Positions 1 to 6,729 of a DNA stretch of 7,432 bases are shown piece after piece. A program made the translations under genes and the position numbers. The notes below the pieces were generated by a model. That model did not search any database. It was not told the DNA's origin and saw nothing but the letters and a program-made list of their open reading frames with translations. How positions within the stretch are numbered: position 1 is the stretch's first letter; the number at the start of each line of letters is the position of its first letter. This stretch comes from Bacteroidota bacterium (GTDB taxonomy: Bacteria; Bacteroidota; Ignavibacteria; Kapaibacteriales; Kapaibacteriaceae): positions 6,357-13,788 of the forward strand of contig DNLG01000123.1 of the NCBI GenBank assembly GCA_003488525.1, given 5' to 3'.

Positions 1-165
1 GCCTCGTCGACAGGTCAGATGCGCACGTGGGTGTTTTCTGCCTCGACGTCTGGTCTGACGCGTCAGGTCACACTCGGACTGGCAGATGTTTCCTCGGGAT
101 TCTATACGGTCGGCTACCGTCATGGCCGTCACGTCAAGTTCATTCCGCTGGTGATCACGCGATGA
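1..165 (+). CDS. C-terminal end of a probable T9SS-secreted protein (5' partial)
   Basis: The frame is open from the first base to a TGA at 163-165 and gives 54 residues; the start lies outside the window. The tail has the layout of a type A T9SS C-terminal sorting domain: alternating beta strands, then a turn reading LADVSSGFYTVGYRHG, then a short strand ending FIPLVITR at the stop. The familiar family pattern is 'l-dls-sG-Y-vr...G....kvvv'. In that family the domain directs a protein already exported by Sec through the outer-membrane T9SS translocon, after which it is usually cleaved. The cargo domain is not visible, so the function of the mature protein is unknown. A FlgD-like Ig fold without secretion function would look similar at this length. 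The next gene starts 46 bp downstream on the same strand. Confidence 0.62.
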   Translation, partial: ASSTGQMRTWVFSASTSGLTRQVTLGLADVSSGFYTVGYRHGRHVKFIPLVITR

Positions 166-211
166 GCGTTTTTGCCACGGAGATCAATTGCAAACAATCA
201 ATGAGGAACGC

Positions 212-1195
212 GTGAACGTCCTGGTTACCGGTGCAACCGGTTTTGTCGGCAGTCATGTTGTTGATGCCCTGCTAGAGAAGGGGCATACGGTACGTTACAT
301 CGCCCGGTCGACATCGAATCTTCGCTGGCTCGAAGGCAAAGACGTCACACGCGTGGACGGTTCACTGTTTGACGTCGCCTCACTTCGTCACGCCGTCGAC
401 GGTGTCGATATCATCATCCACGTTGCCGGTCTGACGGCGGCCAGAAACGAAGAGGAGTTCCGCCGGGGCAATTTTGAAGCGACCCGAAATCTTCTTGACG
501 CTGTGCGCTCGTACAACCCGGGCCTTGGTCGGTTCGTGCACGTATCCTCGCTGGCCGTTGTCGGTCCGTCGGCGTCGGTCCAACAGCCGGTCACCGAAAC
601 GTCACCTCTTCGCCCCATAACGGCATACGGACGCACAAAGAAACTTGCTGAGGATGCTGTGCGCGAGGCGGCCGACATACCATCGACCATCATTCGTCCT
701 CCGGCCGTGTACGGACCGCGCGATGAGGCGATTCTGACCTTTTTTCAGACCGTCAACAGGGGTCTTGCCACCTACATCGGCTTTGGTGACAAAAGTGTCA
801 GTCTTGTGCACGTGCGTGACCTTGCCAGGGGTATCGTCATGGCGGCATTCCACGAAAACGCCGTTGGTCAGACGTACTTCATCTCGTCCGACGAGTTCTA
901 TACCTGGCCGCAGATCGCAACCCTCACCGGAGCCGTGATGGGTAAGCGTCGTCTTCTGAGCCTTCGCCTTCCGCACGCGGCCGTCCTTGGTATAGCGGGC
1001 GTTGTCGGCAGTCTCGGTAAGATCATGGGTAAACCCCCGGTGCTGGATTTCGAAAAGGGGCGAGACCTGATCCAGCCCTACTGGATATGCAGCACTCAGA
1101 AGGCCCGCGAAGAGATCGGATATCGTCAGGAGATCTCCCTTCATGAGGGGATATCAGAGACCGTCGAGTGGTACCGGAGTCGCCGCTGGTTATGA
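212..1195 (+). CDS. Extended SDR: NAD(P)-dependent epimerase/dehydratase family protein
   Basis: This is a 327-residue extended short-chain dehydrogenase/reductase. The N-terminal Rossmann fold carries the glycine-rich TGATGFVG at residues 6-13. The catalytic serine region is HVSS (110-113) and the YxxxK pair is Y139/K143 in AYGRTK. RPPAVYGP (162-169) is the typical substrate-domain entry. The C-terminus (KAREEIGY ... EGISETVEWYRSRRWL) is typical of epimerase, 3-beta-HSD and dihydroflavonol-reductase-like members. An arginine after the second strand (YIARS) hints at NADP(H), but this is inference. The substrate cannot be called. I chose GTG 212 because it puts MNVLVTGATG at the N-terminus as in relatives, with GAGG at 203-206 five bases upstream. 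An in-frame TTG at 188, with GGAG at 179-182, would add eight residues and cannot be excluded. Its stop overlaps the next gene's ATG. Confidence 0.88.
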   Translation: MNVLVTGATGFVGSHVVDALLEKGHTVRYIARSTSNLRWLEGKDVTRVDGSLFDVASLRHAVDGVDIIIHVAGLTAARNEEEFRRGNFEATRNLLDAVRSYNPGLGRFVHVSSLAVVGPSASVQQPVTETSPLRPITAYGRTKKLAEDAVREAADIPSTIIRPPAVYGPRDEAILTFFQTVNRGLATYIGFGDKSVSLVHVRDLARGIVMAAFHENAVGQTYFISSDEFYTWPQIATLTGAVMGKRRLLSLRLPHAAVLGIAGVVGSLGKIMGKPPVLDFEKGRDLIQPYWICSTQKAREEIGYRQEISLHEGISETVEWYRSRRWL

Positions 1196-3735
1196 TTCGA
1201 CGGCTGCTAGTCAACATTACCGGGACGAGCATTGCCGTTATCGTCCTGACGATCATCGGCGTGACCTTTGCGATCCTGCTGGCAACAAGAAGTCATCCCA
1301 AGCCATATCAGGAAACCAGTGCATCTGTTCGTGATTCCGTGCAGGTGTATCGCAATGCGTTCAGTATTCCCCACATCGTTGGCTCGTCACTGCACGATGT
1401 GATCTTTGCTCAGGGGTATACTCACGCGCAGGATCGGCTCTGGCAGATGGACTTCTGGCGACGCGCAGCCACTGGGCACACGTCCGAGATCCTGGGTCCG
1501 GACGGTATTGCATTCGATGCATTCATGCGCACAATCGACATCGAAGGTATTGCGCGCCGACAACGTAAGGGGCTTAGCAGCACGGCACTGCAGATCCTGC
1601 AGGCCTACAGCGACGGCGTGAACGCCTACATCAAGGAGAATCGAGAGAGTCTTCCGTTCGAGTTCGATGCTCTTTCTTATGCGCCCGCCGAGTGGACACC
1701 CGAGGACTGCCTCATTATTGGTCGGGCATTGTCGTTCGACATGAGTCTTGGATTCTGGTCGGATATTACCTACGCACAGATCGAATATCAGCGCGGAACG
1801 CAGTTCGTCAGCGACTACATCCCGCGTGACGCCCACGGGCCGTTTGTGCTTGATACGGTGGGAAGTGCTGCGCCCCCTGCCGCAGCAGTGCAGACAGTCG
1901 GTGGTCTGGGGTTGTCTTCCCGTGACGGGCACACTGCCGCCATGTTTGCCGGCCTGCGAAACAACCTCGCTAACGCCCGGCGCATGCTCGGCATCCGTGG
2001 CGCGGGATTTGGCAGCAATTGCTGGGTGATGAAGACGCCCGATGGTTCGACGATCGTGGCTAATGATCCACATCTGACGACTTCCATTCCTGCCAAGTGG
2101 TACCAGATTCACCTCACGGCCCCCAACCTCAATGTTGTCGGTCTCAGTATTCCCGGCGTTCCCTTGGTGATCTCGGGACGTAACGATCATCTTGCATGGG
2201 GCTTCACCAATGCGATGATCGACGATGTCGATTACGTTATCGAGCGCTGCGACTCGGCCGATCCCGTGAACTACTATCGCGATGCGGCAGGCGTGCGCCG
2301 GAAGTTCCGCTACCTGGCCGACACCATCCATGTTGCGGGTCATGCCGATACCATCATCAGTATCCGCTCGACGGCGACCTCGAGGGTGATCTCCGATCAT
2401 CACATCATGCGGGACCCGTCACCGATCTTTGAGTTTCCTCGTGTAGCAGCAACGAGCTACATGTTCCCCGAAAGGAGTCGCTCCCGGCCCACGGTCATGA
2501 CGTTCCGGTGGACTGCAGCCTATCCAAGTGACGAGATCTCGGCCATTTATCGCATCAACACGGCTAAAACAGTCGAGTCGATGCTCGCTTCGCTTTCTAC
2601 GTGGGGCACGCCGGCGCTGACCTTTAGCGTGGGTAGCAAGTCCGGCTCAATGGCTGTCATGGCTGCCGGCACGCTACCGCAGCGCGGAAGTGCCGATCCA
2701 CGCCTTCCGATTCCGTCATGGGTTCAGGGGGCTGACTGGATAGGTACGACGTCTCTGTCCTCGCTCGGACGCATGGTCAACCCATCCCGAGGCTGGGTGG
2801 CTTCAGCCAATAATCGACTCAGTAGTCAAAGCCAATACGTCGGGTCGCTTTTCGAACCATCCTCGCGGATGGTGAGGATCAGCCAGCTGATGCGTCTCTA
2901 CGACAAGCCCACGGTTCGTGATGTGCAGATGATACAGCAGGACGTGGTCTCGCCCTACGCACGCAACGTGCTCCGTCGTGTCGTACCAGTGTTGCAGCGA
3001 GCTTCAAAGCGATTCAACGCCGAAGAGCGGCGGGCTCTGGCAATGCTCGTCTCATGGGATGCCGGCCACACGCCACTGGATAATGCCGCTTCGATCTTCT
3101 CCATTTTTCTGGATCGTCTTGTCTGGTCGACGTTCGAAGATGAACTCGGACAGCAGCTGTTCTTCGACTGGTCACTTGTGACAAACATCCCCTTGCGTCG
3201 CATCGATGAATTGATCGATGAACCTCAGAATCGAATCTGGGATGATGTGCGCACAAGCTCGACGACCGAGGATATGTCATGGATCGTATTGCGGGCGTTC
3301 CAGCTGGCGGTGGATGATCTCGGTCGGCATTTCCGTCATGGCCCTGAGCAGGGCTGGCCGTTCGGATCGATCCACTCGGTGACCTTTCCGCACATTTTCG
3401 GTCGAAACGCGCTCATGCGCCCCACCCTGAACCTTGGTCCATTCAGCGTTGGTGGCAGCCAGACGACCATCAATAACACGCAGTGGAGTTTCAGCACACG
3501 TGAACCAAGAGACGTGATGCTGCCGACAAAGGTCGTGGCCAGCATGCGCGTGATCTCGCTGATGACCGATTCCGTGCAATACACGGTGGTGCCCGGAGGC
3601 GCTTCCGGTCAGCCTCTAGAAGCACACTACTCCGACCAGATGCAGCTCTGGCTCAAGGGAGGATACGTCAAGCTGCCCGTTAGTCCGCGGCCCGACGTGG
3701 CCTTCCGGCTATACCATGTGTTTTCCCCCCGATGA
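1192..3735 (+). CDS. Membrane-anchored penicillin acylase family (S45) N-terminal nucleophile hydrolase
   Basis: This 847-residue protein hydrolyses an amide bond after cutting itself into alpha and beta chains. Residues 13-31 form one hydrophobic span behind an MIRR start, suggesting an inner-membrane anchor with the enzyme in the periplasm. The alpha chain opens with VQVYRNAFSIPHIVG (50-64) and the hallmark FAQGYTHAQDRLWQMD (72-87). An Ala/Gly-rich linker (about 224-272) precedes the cleavage point Gly274/Ser275, where Ser275 (codon 2014-2016) becomes the beta-chain nucleophile in GSNCWVM. Further hallmarks are ANDPHL (290-295), SGRNDHLAWGFTN (328-340) and the oxyanion-hole type ASANN (Asn540/541). 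Length is normal for the family, and no catalytic residue is missing. The substrate is unknown: beta-lactam, acyl-homoserine lactone and other acyl-amide enzymes share this fold. ATG 1192 overlaps the SDR stop as ATGA, implying translational coupling; an in-frame GTG at 1168 is less likely. Confidence 0.93.
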   Translation: MIRRLLVNITGTSIAVIVLTIIGVTFAILLATRSHPKPYQETSASVRDSVQVYRNAFSIPHIVGSSLHDVIFAQGYTHAQDRLWQMDFWRRAATGHTSEILGPDGIAFDAFMRTIDIEGIARRQRKGLSSTALQILQAYSDGVNAYIKENRESLPFEFDALSYAPAEWTPEDCLIIGRALSFDMSLGFWSDITYAQIEYQRGTQFVSDYIPRDAHGPFVLDTVGSAAPPAAAVQTVGGLGLSSRDGHTAAMFAGLRNNLANARRMLGIRGAGFGSNCWVMKTPDGSTIVANDPHLTTSIPAKWYQIHLTAPNLNVVGLSIPGVPLVISGRNDHLAWGFTNAMIDDVDYVIERCDSADPVNYYRDAAGVRRKFRYLADTIHVAGHADTIISIRSTATSRVISDHHIMRDPSPIFEFPRVAATSYMFPERSRSRPTVMTFRWTAAYPSDEISAIYRINTAKTVESMLASLSTWGTPALTFSVGSKSGSMAVMAAGTLPQRGSADPRLPIPSWVQGADWIGTTSLSSLGRMVNPSRGWVASANNRLSSQSQYVGSLFEPSSRMVRISQLMRLYDKPTVRDVQMIQQDVVSPYARNVLRRVVPVLQRASKRFNAEERRALAMLVSWDAGHTPLDNAASIFSIFLDRLVWSTFEDELGQQLFFDWSLVTNIPLRRIDELIDEPQNRIWDDVRTSSTTEDMSWIVLRAFQLAVDDLGRHFRHGPEQGWPFGSIHSVTFPHIFGRNALMRPTLNLGPFSVGGSQTTINNTQWSFSTREPRDVMLPTKVVASMRVISLMTDSVQYTVVPGGASGQPLEAHYSDQMQLWLKGGYVKLPVSPRPDVAFRLYHVFSPR

Positions 3736-3772
3736 ATGGCCCCAAGCATTGCGTATTTTGATGCCATTCATC
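3731..3772. repeat. Perfect 10-bp inverted repeat across the acylase stop and intergenic gap
   Basis: The arms are gatgaatggc (3731-3740) and gccattcatc (3763-3772), exactly complementary, with a 22-base loop (3741-3762). The left arm contains the acylase stop codon (3733-3735) and the right arm ends 22 bases before the pepA start. No T-run follows, so it does not look like an intrinsic terminator. It could be an mRNA hairpin between cistrons or a binding site for a dimeric regulator. A role is not shown by the sequence. Confidence 0.5.
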
Positions 3773-3794
3773 CACGAACAATACCCTCTTTGCC

Positions 3795-5276
3795 ATGTCT
3801 GTTACCGTCTCAACAGCTGCTCGTCAGAGCGTGAAGTGCGATGCGATCATCGTTCTGATTCCCGAAACCGAGCGCCAGTTCGGTCAGCACGAAAAGGCCC
3901 TCACGGCATCAATACCTCATCTGACGCCGGTGTTTGAGTCGAAGGACTTTACGGGCAAGTCACTGCAGACGGCCCTTGCCTACTGCGGTTCGGCCGCTTC
4001 GGCACCGCGTATCATTCTCACCGGTCTTGGTGAGACGCAGAAGGTGACCGTCGAGACGCTGCGCCGCGCAGCTGCCGCGGCAGCCAAGCGGGCTGCGGCA
4101 TCAGGGTGTCAGCATATCGCTGTCGAGGTTCAAACCGTCAATGGGATCGATGCTGCTACGATTGCTCAGGCCATCGTTGAGGGCGCACTCCTGAGCCAGT
4201 ATGCATTTGACAAGTACAAGACCATCGCACCCTCCAACGGAAAAAAGGTCAAGAAGCTCACGCTGATCACCGACAAAGCACACCAGAAGGCCGTAACGAA
4301 AGGGGCTGATGCCGGATGGGTCATCGTCGAAGGCGTCACCCTTGCGCGCGACCTTGCCAATGCACCGAACAATGAGATCTACCCGGTAACTCTCGCGCGC
4401 AAGGCGCAGGAGGTTGGCCGGAAGTCGGGATTCAAGACCACGGTTCTGGACAAGGCGAAGATCGAGGAGCTCAAGATGGGCGGATTGCTTGGTGTAAACC
4501 AGGGCAGTACACGCCCACCGGTCATGATCGTGATGGAGTACATGAAGGGACCGAAGTCAGAAAAGCCCCTTGTGCTTGTTGGCAAGGGCGTCACCTTCGA
4601 CACGGGCGGCATCTCGATCAAGCCGGCGGCCGGCATGAGCGACATGAAGAGTGACATGCACGGAGCTGCCAGCGTCATCGGCACCATGCAGACAATCGCC
4701 AAGCTCGGTCTGAAGCGCAACGTCGTGGGCATTGTCCCGGCAACCGAAAACATGCCAAGCGGGTCGGCACTCGTGCCTGGCGACATTATCACGTTCATGA
4801 ACGGAAAGACAGCCGAGATCGACAACACGGACGCTGAAGGCCGCCTGATCCTTGCCGATGCACTCTGCTATGCCGACCGATACAAGCCCAGCGCCGTGAT
4901 CGATCTTGCTACTCTCACGGGTGCTGTTGTGATTGCCCTCGGAAGCGTCACAACGGGAATGATGGGAACGGATCAGAAGACGATGTCACGCCTGCGTGCT
5001 GCAGCGGAAAAGACCAACGAATATGTCTGCGAACTGCCACTCCACGAGGAGTATGAAGAGCTGATCTCGAGTGATTACGCCGATATCAAGAACTCCGGCG
5101 GCCGCAGTGCCGGATCGATCACGGCGGCACTATTCCTGAAGCACTTCGTCAGCTACCCATGGGTACACCTGGACATTGCCGGTACGGGCATCCAGCCCAA
5201 GGCCGCACACTACGTCTGCAAGGGCGGTTCCGGTGTCGGAGTGCGTCTGCTCACCGAAATGCTCCGCCACTGGTGA
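3795..5276 (+). CDS. pepA: Leucyl aminopeptidase (M17, cytosol aminopeptidase)
   Basis: This 493-residue cytosolic two-metal exopeptidase removes N-terminal residues, leucine preferentially, from peptides and works as a hexamer in known relatives. The variable N-terminal domain covers about 1-165. The catalytic domain shows VGKGVTFDTGGISIKP (262-277), SDMKSDMHGAA (282-292) and the family signature NTDAEGRL (344-351). By comparison with E. coli PepA (K270, D275, K282, D293, D353, E355, R357), the matching residues here are K264, D269, K276, D287, D346, E348 and R350, so all ligands and catalytic groups are present. The length is normal. The start ATG has no recognisable Shine-Dalgarno (ccctctttgcc precedes it), although the upstream stretch 3776-3783 is A-rich. 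The reading frame ends in tandem in-frame stops TGA TAG (5274-5279). The sigma-factor gene begins 12 bp later, so the two may be cotranscribed. No signal peptide is seen. Confidence 0.96.
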   Translation: MSVTVSTAARQSVKCDAIIVLIPETERQFGQHEKALTASIPHLTPVFESKDFTGKSLQTALAYCGSAASAPRIILTGLGETQKVTVETLRRAAAAAAKRAAASGCQHIAVEVQTVNGIDAATIAQAIVEGALLSQYAFDKYKTIAPSNGKKVKKLTLITDKAHQKAVTKGADAGWVIVEGVTLARDLANAPNNEIYPVTLARKAQEVGRKSGFKTTVLDKAKIEELKMGGLLGVNQGSTRPPVMIVMEYMKGPKSEKPLVLVGKGVTFDTGGISIKPAAGMSDMKSDMHGAASVIGTMQTIAKLGLKRNVVGIVPATENMPSGSALVPGDIITFMNGKTAEIDNTDAEGRLILADALCYADRYKPSAVIDLATLTGAVVIALGSVTTGMMGTDQKTMSRLRAAAEKTNEYVCELPLHEEYEELISSDYADIKNSGGRSAGSITAALFLKHFVSYPWVHLDIAGTGIQPKAAHYVCKGGSGVGVRLLTEMLRHW

Positions 5277-5277
5277 T

Positions 5278-5281
5278 AGGG
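5278..5281 (+). promoter_or_regulatory. Ribosome binding site supporting the TTG start of the sigma factor
   Basis: AGGG lies seven bases before TTG 5289 and overlaps the second of the tandem pepA stops. This spacing favours the TTG over the first in-frame ATG at 5340, which would cut into the conserved first helix of sigma region 2. Confidence 0.45.
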
Positions 5282-5288
5282 TCAGCTC

Positions 5289-5867
5289 TTGTCTGAATCC
5301 CCCAATGACGAACTGCGCCGCGAGTTTGAACTCGAGGCCATGCCGCATATGTCGGCACTGTACTCGTTTGCCGTTCGGCTCACGCGCGATCCGGATGATG
5401 CTGCCGACCTCGTGCAGGAAACATTCCTCAAAGCGTTCCGGTTTTTCGACAAGTTCGAACGGGGAACTAACTGCAAGGCATGGCTGTTCCGCATTCTTAA
5501 GAATTCGTACATCAACACGTTCCGCAAGTCATCCAAGGCTCCGGATACCGTCGAGTACGATGTCATCGAAGAGTTTTACGAGACTATCCGGGATAGCTCG
5601 GTAGAAACATCGGTTCTCGAAGAACAGGTGTTCACCAACGCTCTCGACGATGAGGTGGCCGAGGCGGTTTCTTCTCTTCCAGAAGAGTTCCGCACGGTCG
5701 TTATTCTGTGTGACATTGAAGGTTTCACTTATGAGGAGATCGCCGAGTTCATTGACTGTCCGATCGGGACGGTCCGTTCACGTCTGCACCGTGCACGTAA
5801 ACTTCTGGCTGCCAAACTCGCTCACTATGCCAGGGCGAGGGGCTTCTCCACCGGAGAGCCAGAATGA
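5289..5867 (+). CDS. ECF-type sigma-70 family RNA polymerase sigma factor
   Basis: This 192-residue two-domain sigma factor directs RNA polymerase to a dedicated regulon. Region 2 spans about 14-82, with LTRDPDDAADLVQETFLKAF (31-50) and TNCKAWLFRILKN (60-72), typical of regions 2.1-2.4. An acidic linker follows (about 84-112, containing EYDVIEEFYE). Region 4 spans about 118-180, with SLPEEFRTVVILCDIEGFTY, then the helix-turn-helix EEIAEFIDCPIGTVRSRLHRARKLL. There is no region 1.1 or 3, and no extra C-terminal domain of the kind found in some large ECF groups. TTG 5289 is the preferred start; ATG 5340 (Met18) is the fallback but trims conserved sequence. The following gene encodes a single-span membrane protein, as expected for a cognate anti-sigma factor. 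ECF sigma factors usually activate their own operon, but I could not identify a promoter motif here. The exact ECF group was not assigned. Confidence 0.93.
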   Translation: MSESPNDELRREFELEAMPHMSALYSFAVRLTRDPDDAADLVQETFLKAFRFFDKFERGTNCKAWLFRILKNSYINTFRKSSKAPDTVEYDVIEEFYETIRDSSVETSVLEEQVFTNALDDEVAEAVSSLPEEFRTVVILCDIEGFTYEEIAEFIDCPIGTVRSRLHRARKLLAAKLAHYARARGFSTGEPE

Positions 5868-5896
5868 TACAGGGCAAGGCGTTTTTCGAAAATCAC

Positions 5897-5901
5897 GAGG
5901 A
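5897..5901 (+). promoter_or_regulatory. Ribosome binding site of the anti-sigma gene
   Basis: GAGGA lies five bases before ATG 5907. It supports that start, 39 bp after the sigma stop, over a competing overlapping ATG at 5864 in another frame. Confidence 0.5.
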
Positions 5902-5906
5902 CGTGT

Positions 5907-6728
5907 ATGAAGGATTCACTGGACTCCTTTGATTGGATCTCCGAGATGCTTGATAATCATCAGGGACATCTCGTTTCGGACAAGGTCAGCGGCGATGCGC
6001 GTGCAGAACGCGAAGCGCGAATCATTGCAGCCACACGCGATGCGGTGCGCTCACGCCGGCAAGCCTTGCGCATGCAGGTTCCCGTGCCGCTTGAGCGCTC
6101 GATCCGAATGGCCATTGCAGCCGAGGCAAGCGCGCAGACCAATCGGTCTTTCAGCGGAAAGCTTCGCAGCATCTTTGGCCGCCTTGTCACGCAGCCGCGG
6201 TATGCCGCAGCTGCGCTGTCTCTTATGGCTGTTGCAGCATCGGCGCTGTTTGTGTTGTCTCAACGCGGCAATACACTTCCATCGAATATGACCGAAGCTG
6301 CTCTTGCGGCGTATGCGAGTGTCGCATCCGATGCGGAGAACATCGATCTTTATTCGTCGGATAAGAACGACCTCCGGGCGTTCTTCGCCAATCAGGGCGT
6401 TGATTTCGAGGTCTTCTTCCCCACTGTCGCAGCCGAACTCGTTGGCGGAAGCGTGCGTTCGATCAACGGTCGGGATTTCCCGGTTCTGGTCTATCGTACA
6501 GCCGGTCGCATCATCTCACTCCTGGAGGTTGAGCAAGGGGCGATTGATGCCAAGGCAGTTGACGTTGATCGCGCCACGGCCGATGATGTCGCCAGCAGTA
6601 AGTGGCATTGGGCTTCCTCTCAGGACCGCACGTTGTTTGTCTGGAAAAGCAATAGTATCATGTGCTCGGTCGTCTCAGACCTGGCCGTGAATGAAGTGTC
6701 TGCTCTGTTCAGTCTTGAGGTTCTTTAA
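5907..6728 (+). CDS. Probable transmembrane anti-sigma factor
   Basis: This 273-residue protein has the architecture of a membrane anti-sigma factor. Residues 1-97 are charged, helix-rich and probably cytoplasmic, 99-118 form one hydrophobic span (YAAAALSLMAVAASALFVLS), and 119-273 are probably periplasmic. The segment ALRMQVPVPLERSIRMAI (53-70) resembles the stretch between the anti-sigma domain and the membrane span in ZAS-family proteins. The periplasmic part (AAELVGGSVRS, DFPVLVYRTAGRIISLLEVE, then LFVWKSNSIMCSVVSDL) resembles the C-terminal domain of RsiW/ChrR-like membrane anti-sigma factors. This match is from memory, not a search. The zinc motif HxxxCxxC is absent: the only cysteine is Cys253, on the periplasmic side. 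The role rests mainly on position right after the sigma gene, one-span topology and size. The thioredoxin-like gene starts one base after its stop. Confidence 0.72.
   Translation: MKDSLDSFDWISEMLDNHQGHLVSDKVSGDARAEREARIIAATRDAVRSRRQALRMQVPVPLERSIRMAIAAEASAQTNRSFSGKLRSIFGRLVTQPRYAAAALSLMAVAASALFVLSQRGNTLPSNMTEAALAAYASVASDAENIDLYSSDKNDLRAFFANQGVDFEVFFPTVAAELVGGSVRSINGRDFPVLVYRTAGRIISLLEVEQGAIDAKAVDVDRATADDVASSKWHWASSQDRTLFVWKSNSIMCSVVSDLAVNEVSALFSLEVL
6717..6720 (+). promoter_or_regulatory. Ribosome binding site fixing the thioredoxin-like start at 6730
   Basis: GAGG lies nine bases before ATG 6730, inside the last codons of the anti-sigma gene. A longer in-frame start at 6691 would place 13 extra residues before the membrane segment and overlap the anti-sigma gene by 38 bases, which is less likely. 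Confidence 0.5.
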
Positions 6729-6729
6729 C

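Noticed and set aside
227..241. Repeated palindrome accggt
   Set aside because: It falls on the codons of the conserved TGATG nucleotide-binding loop of the SDR; chance codon use explains it.
602..1144. 180-codon minus-strand open frame opposite the SDR gene
   Set aside because: No motif or plausible start context; it mirrors the codon pattern of the well-supported SDR gene.
1387..2403. 338-codon open frame on the minus strand opposite the acylase gene
   Set aside because: It lies wholly within a gene with clear catalytic motifs, its translation is rich in His, Arg and Thr with no recognisable motif, and such antisense frames are common in GC-rich coding DNA.
3202..3222. Direct repeat atcgatgaa-ttg-atcgatgaa
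   Set aside because: It encodes IDELIDE inside the acylase, and its short length is explained by a repeated amino-acid pattern.
3741..3794. Possible promoter before pepA (tattttg near 3754-3760, resembling the Bacteroidota -7 TAnnTTTG)
   Set aside because: It is one base short of the consensus and no -33 TTG is found at the right distance; not enough to call.
4379..4828. 149-codon minus-strand open frame opposite pepA
   Set aside because: It covers the most conserved metal-binding part of pepA and its hydrophobic, Met/Pro-rich translation is what the complement of such sequence produces.
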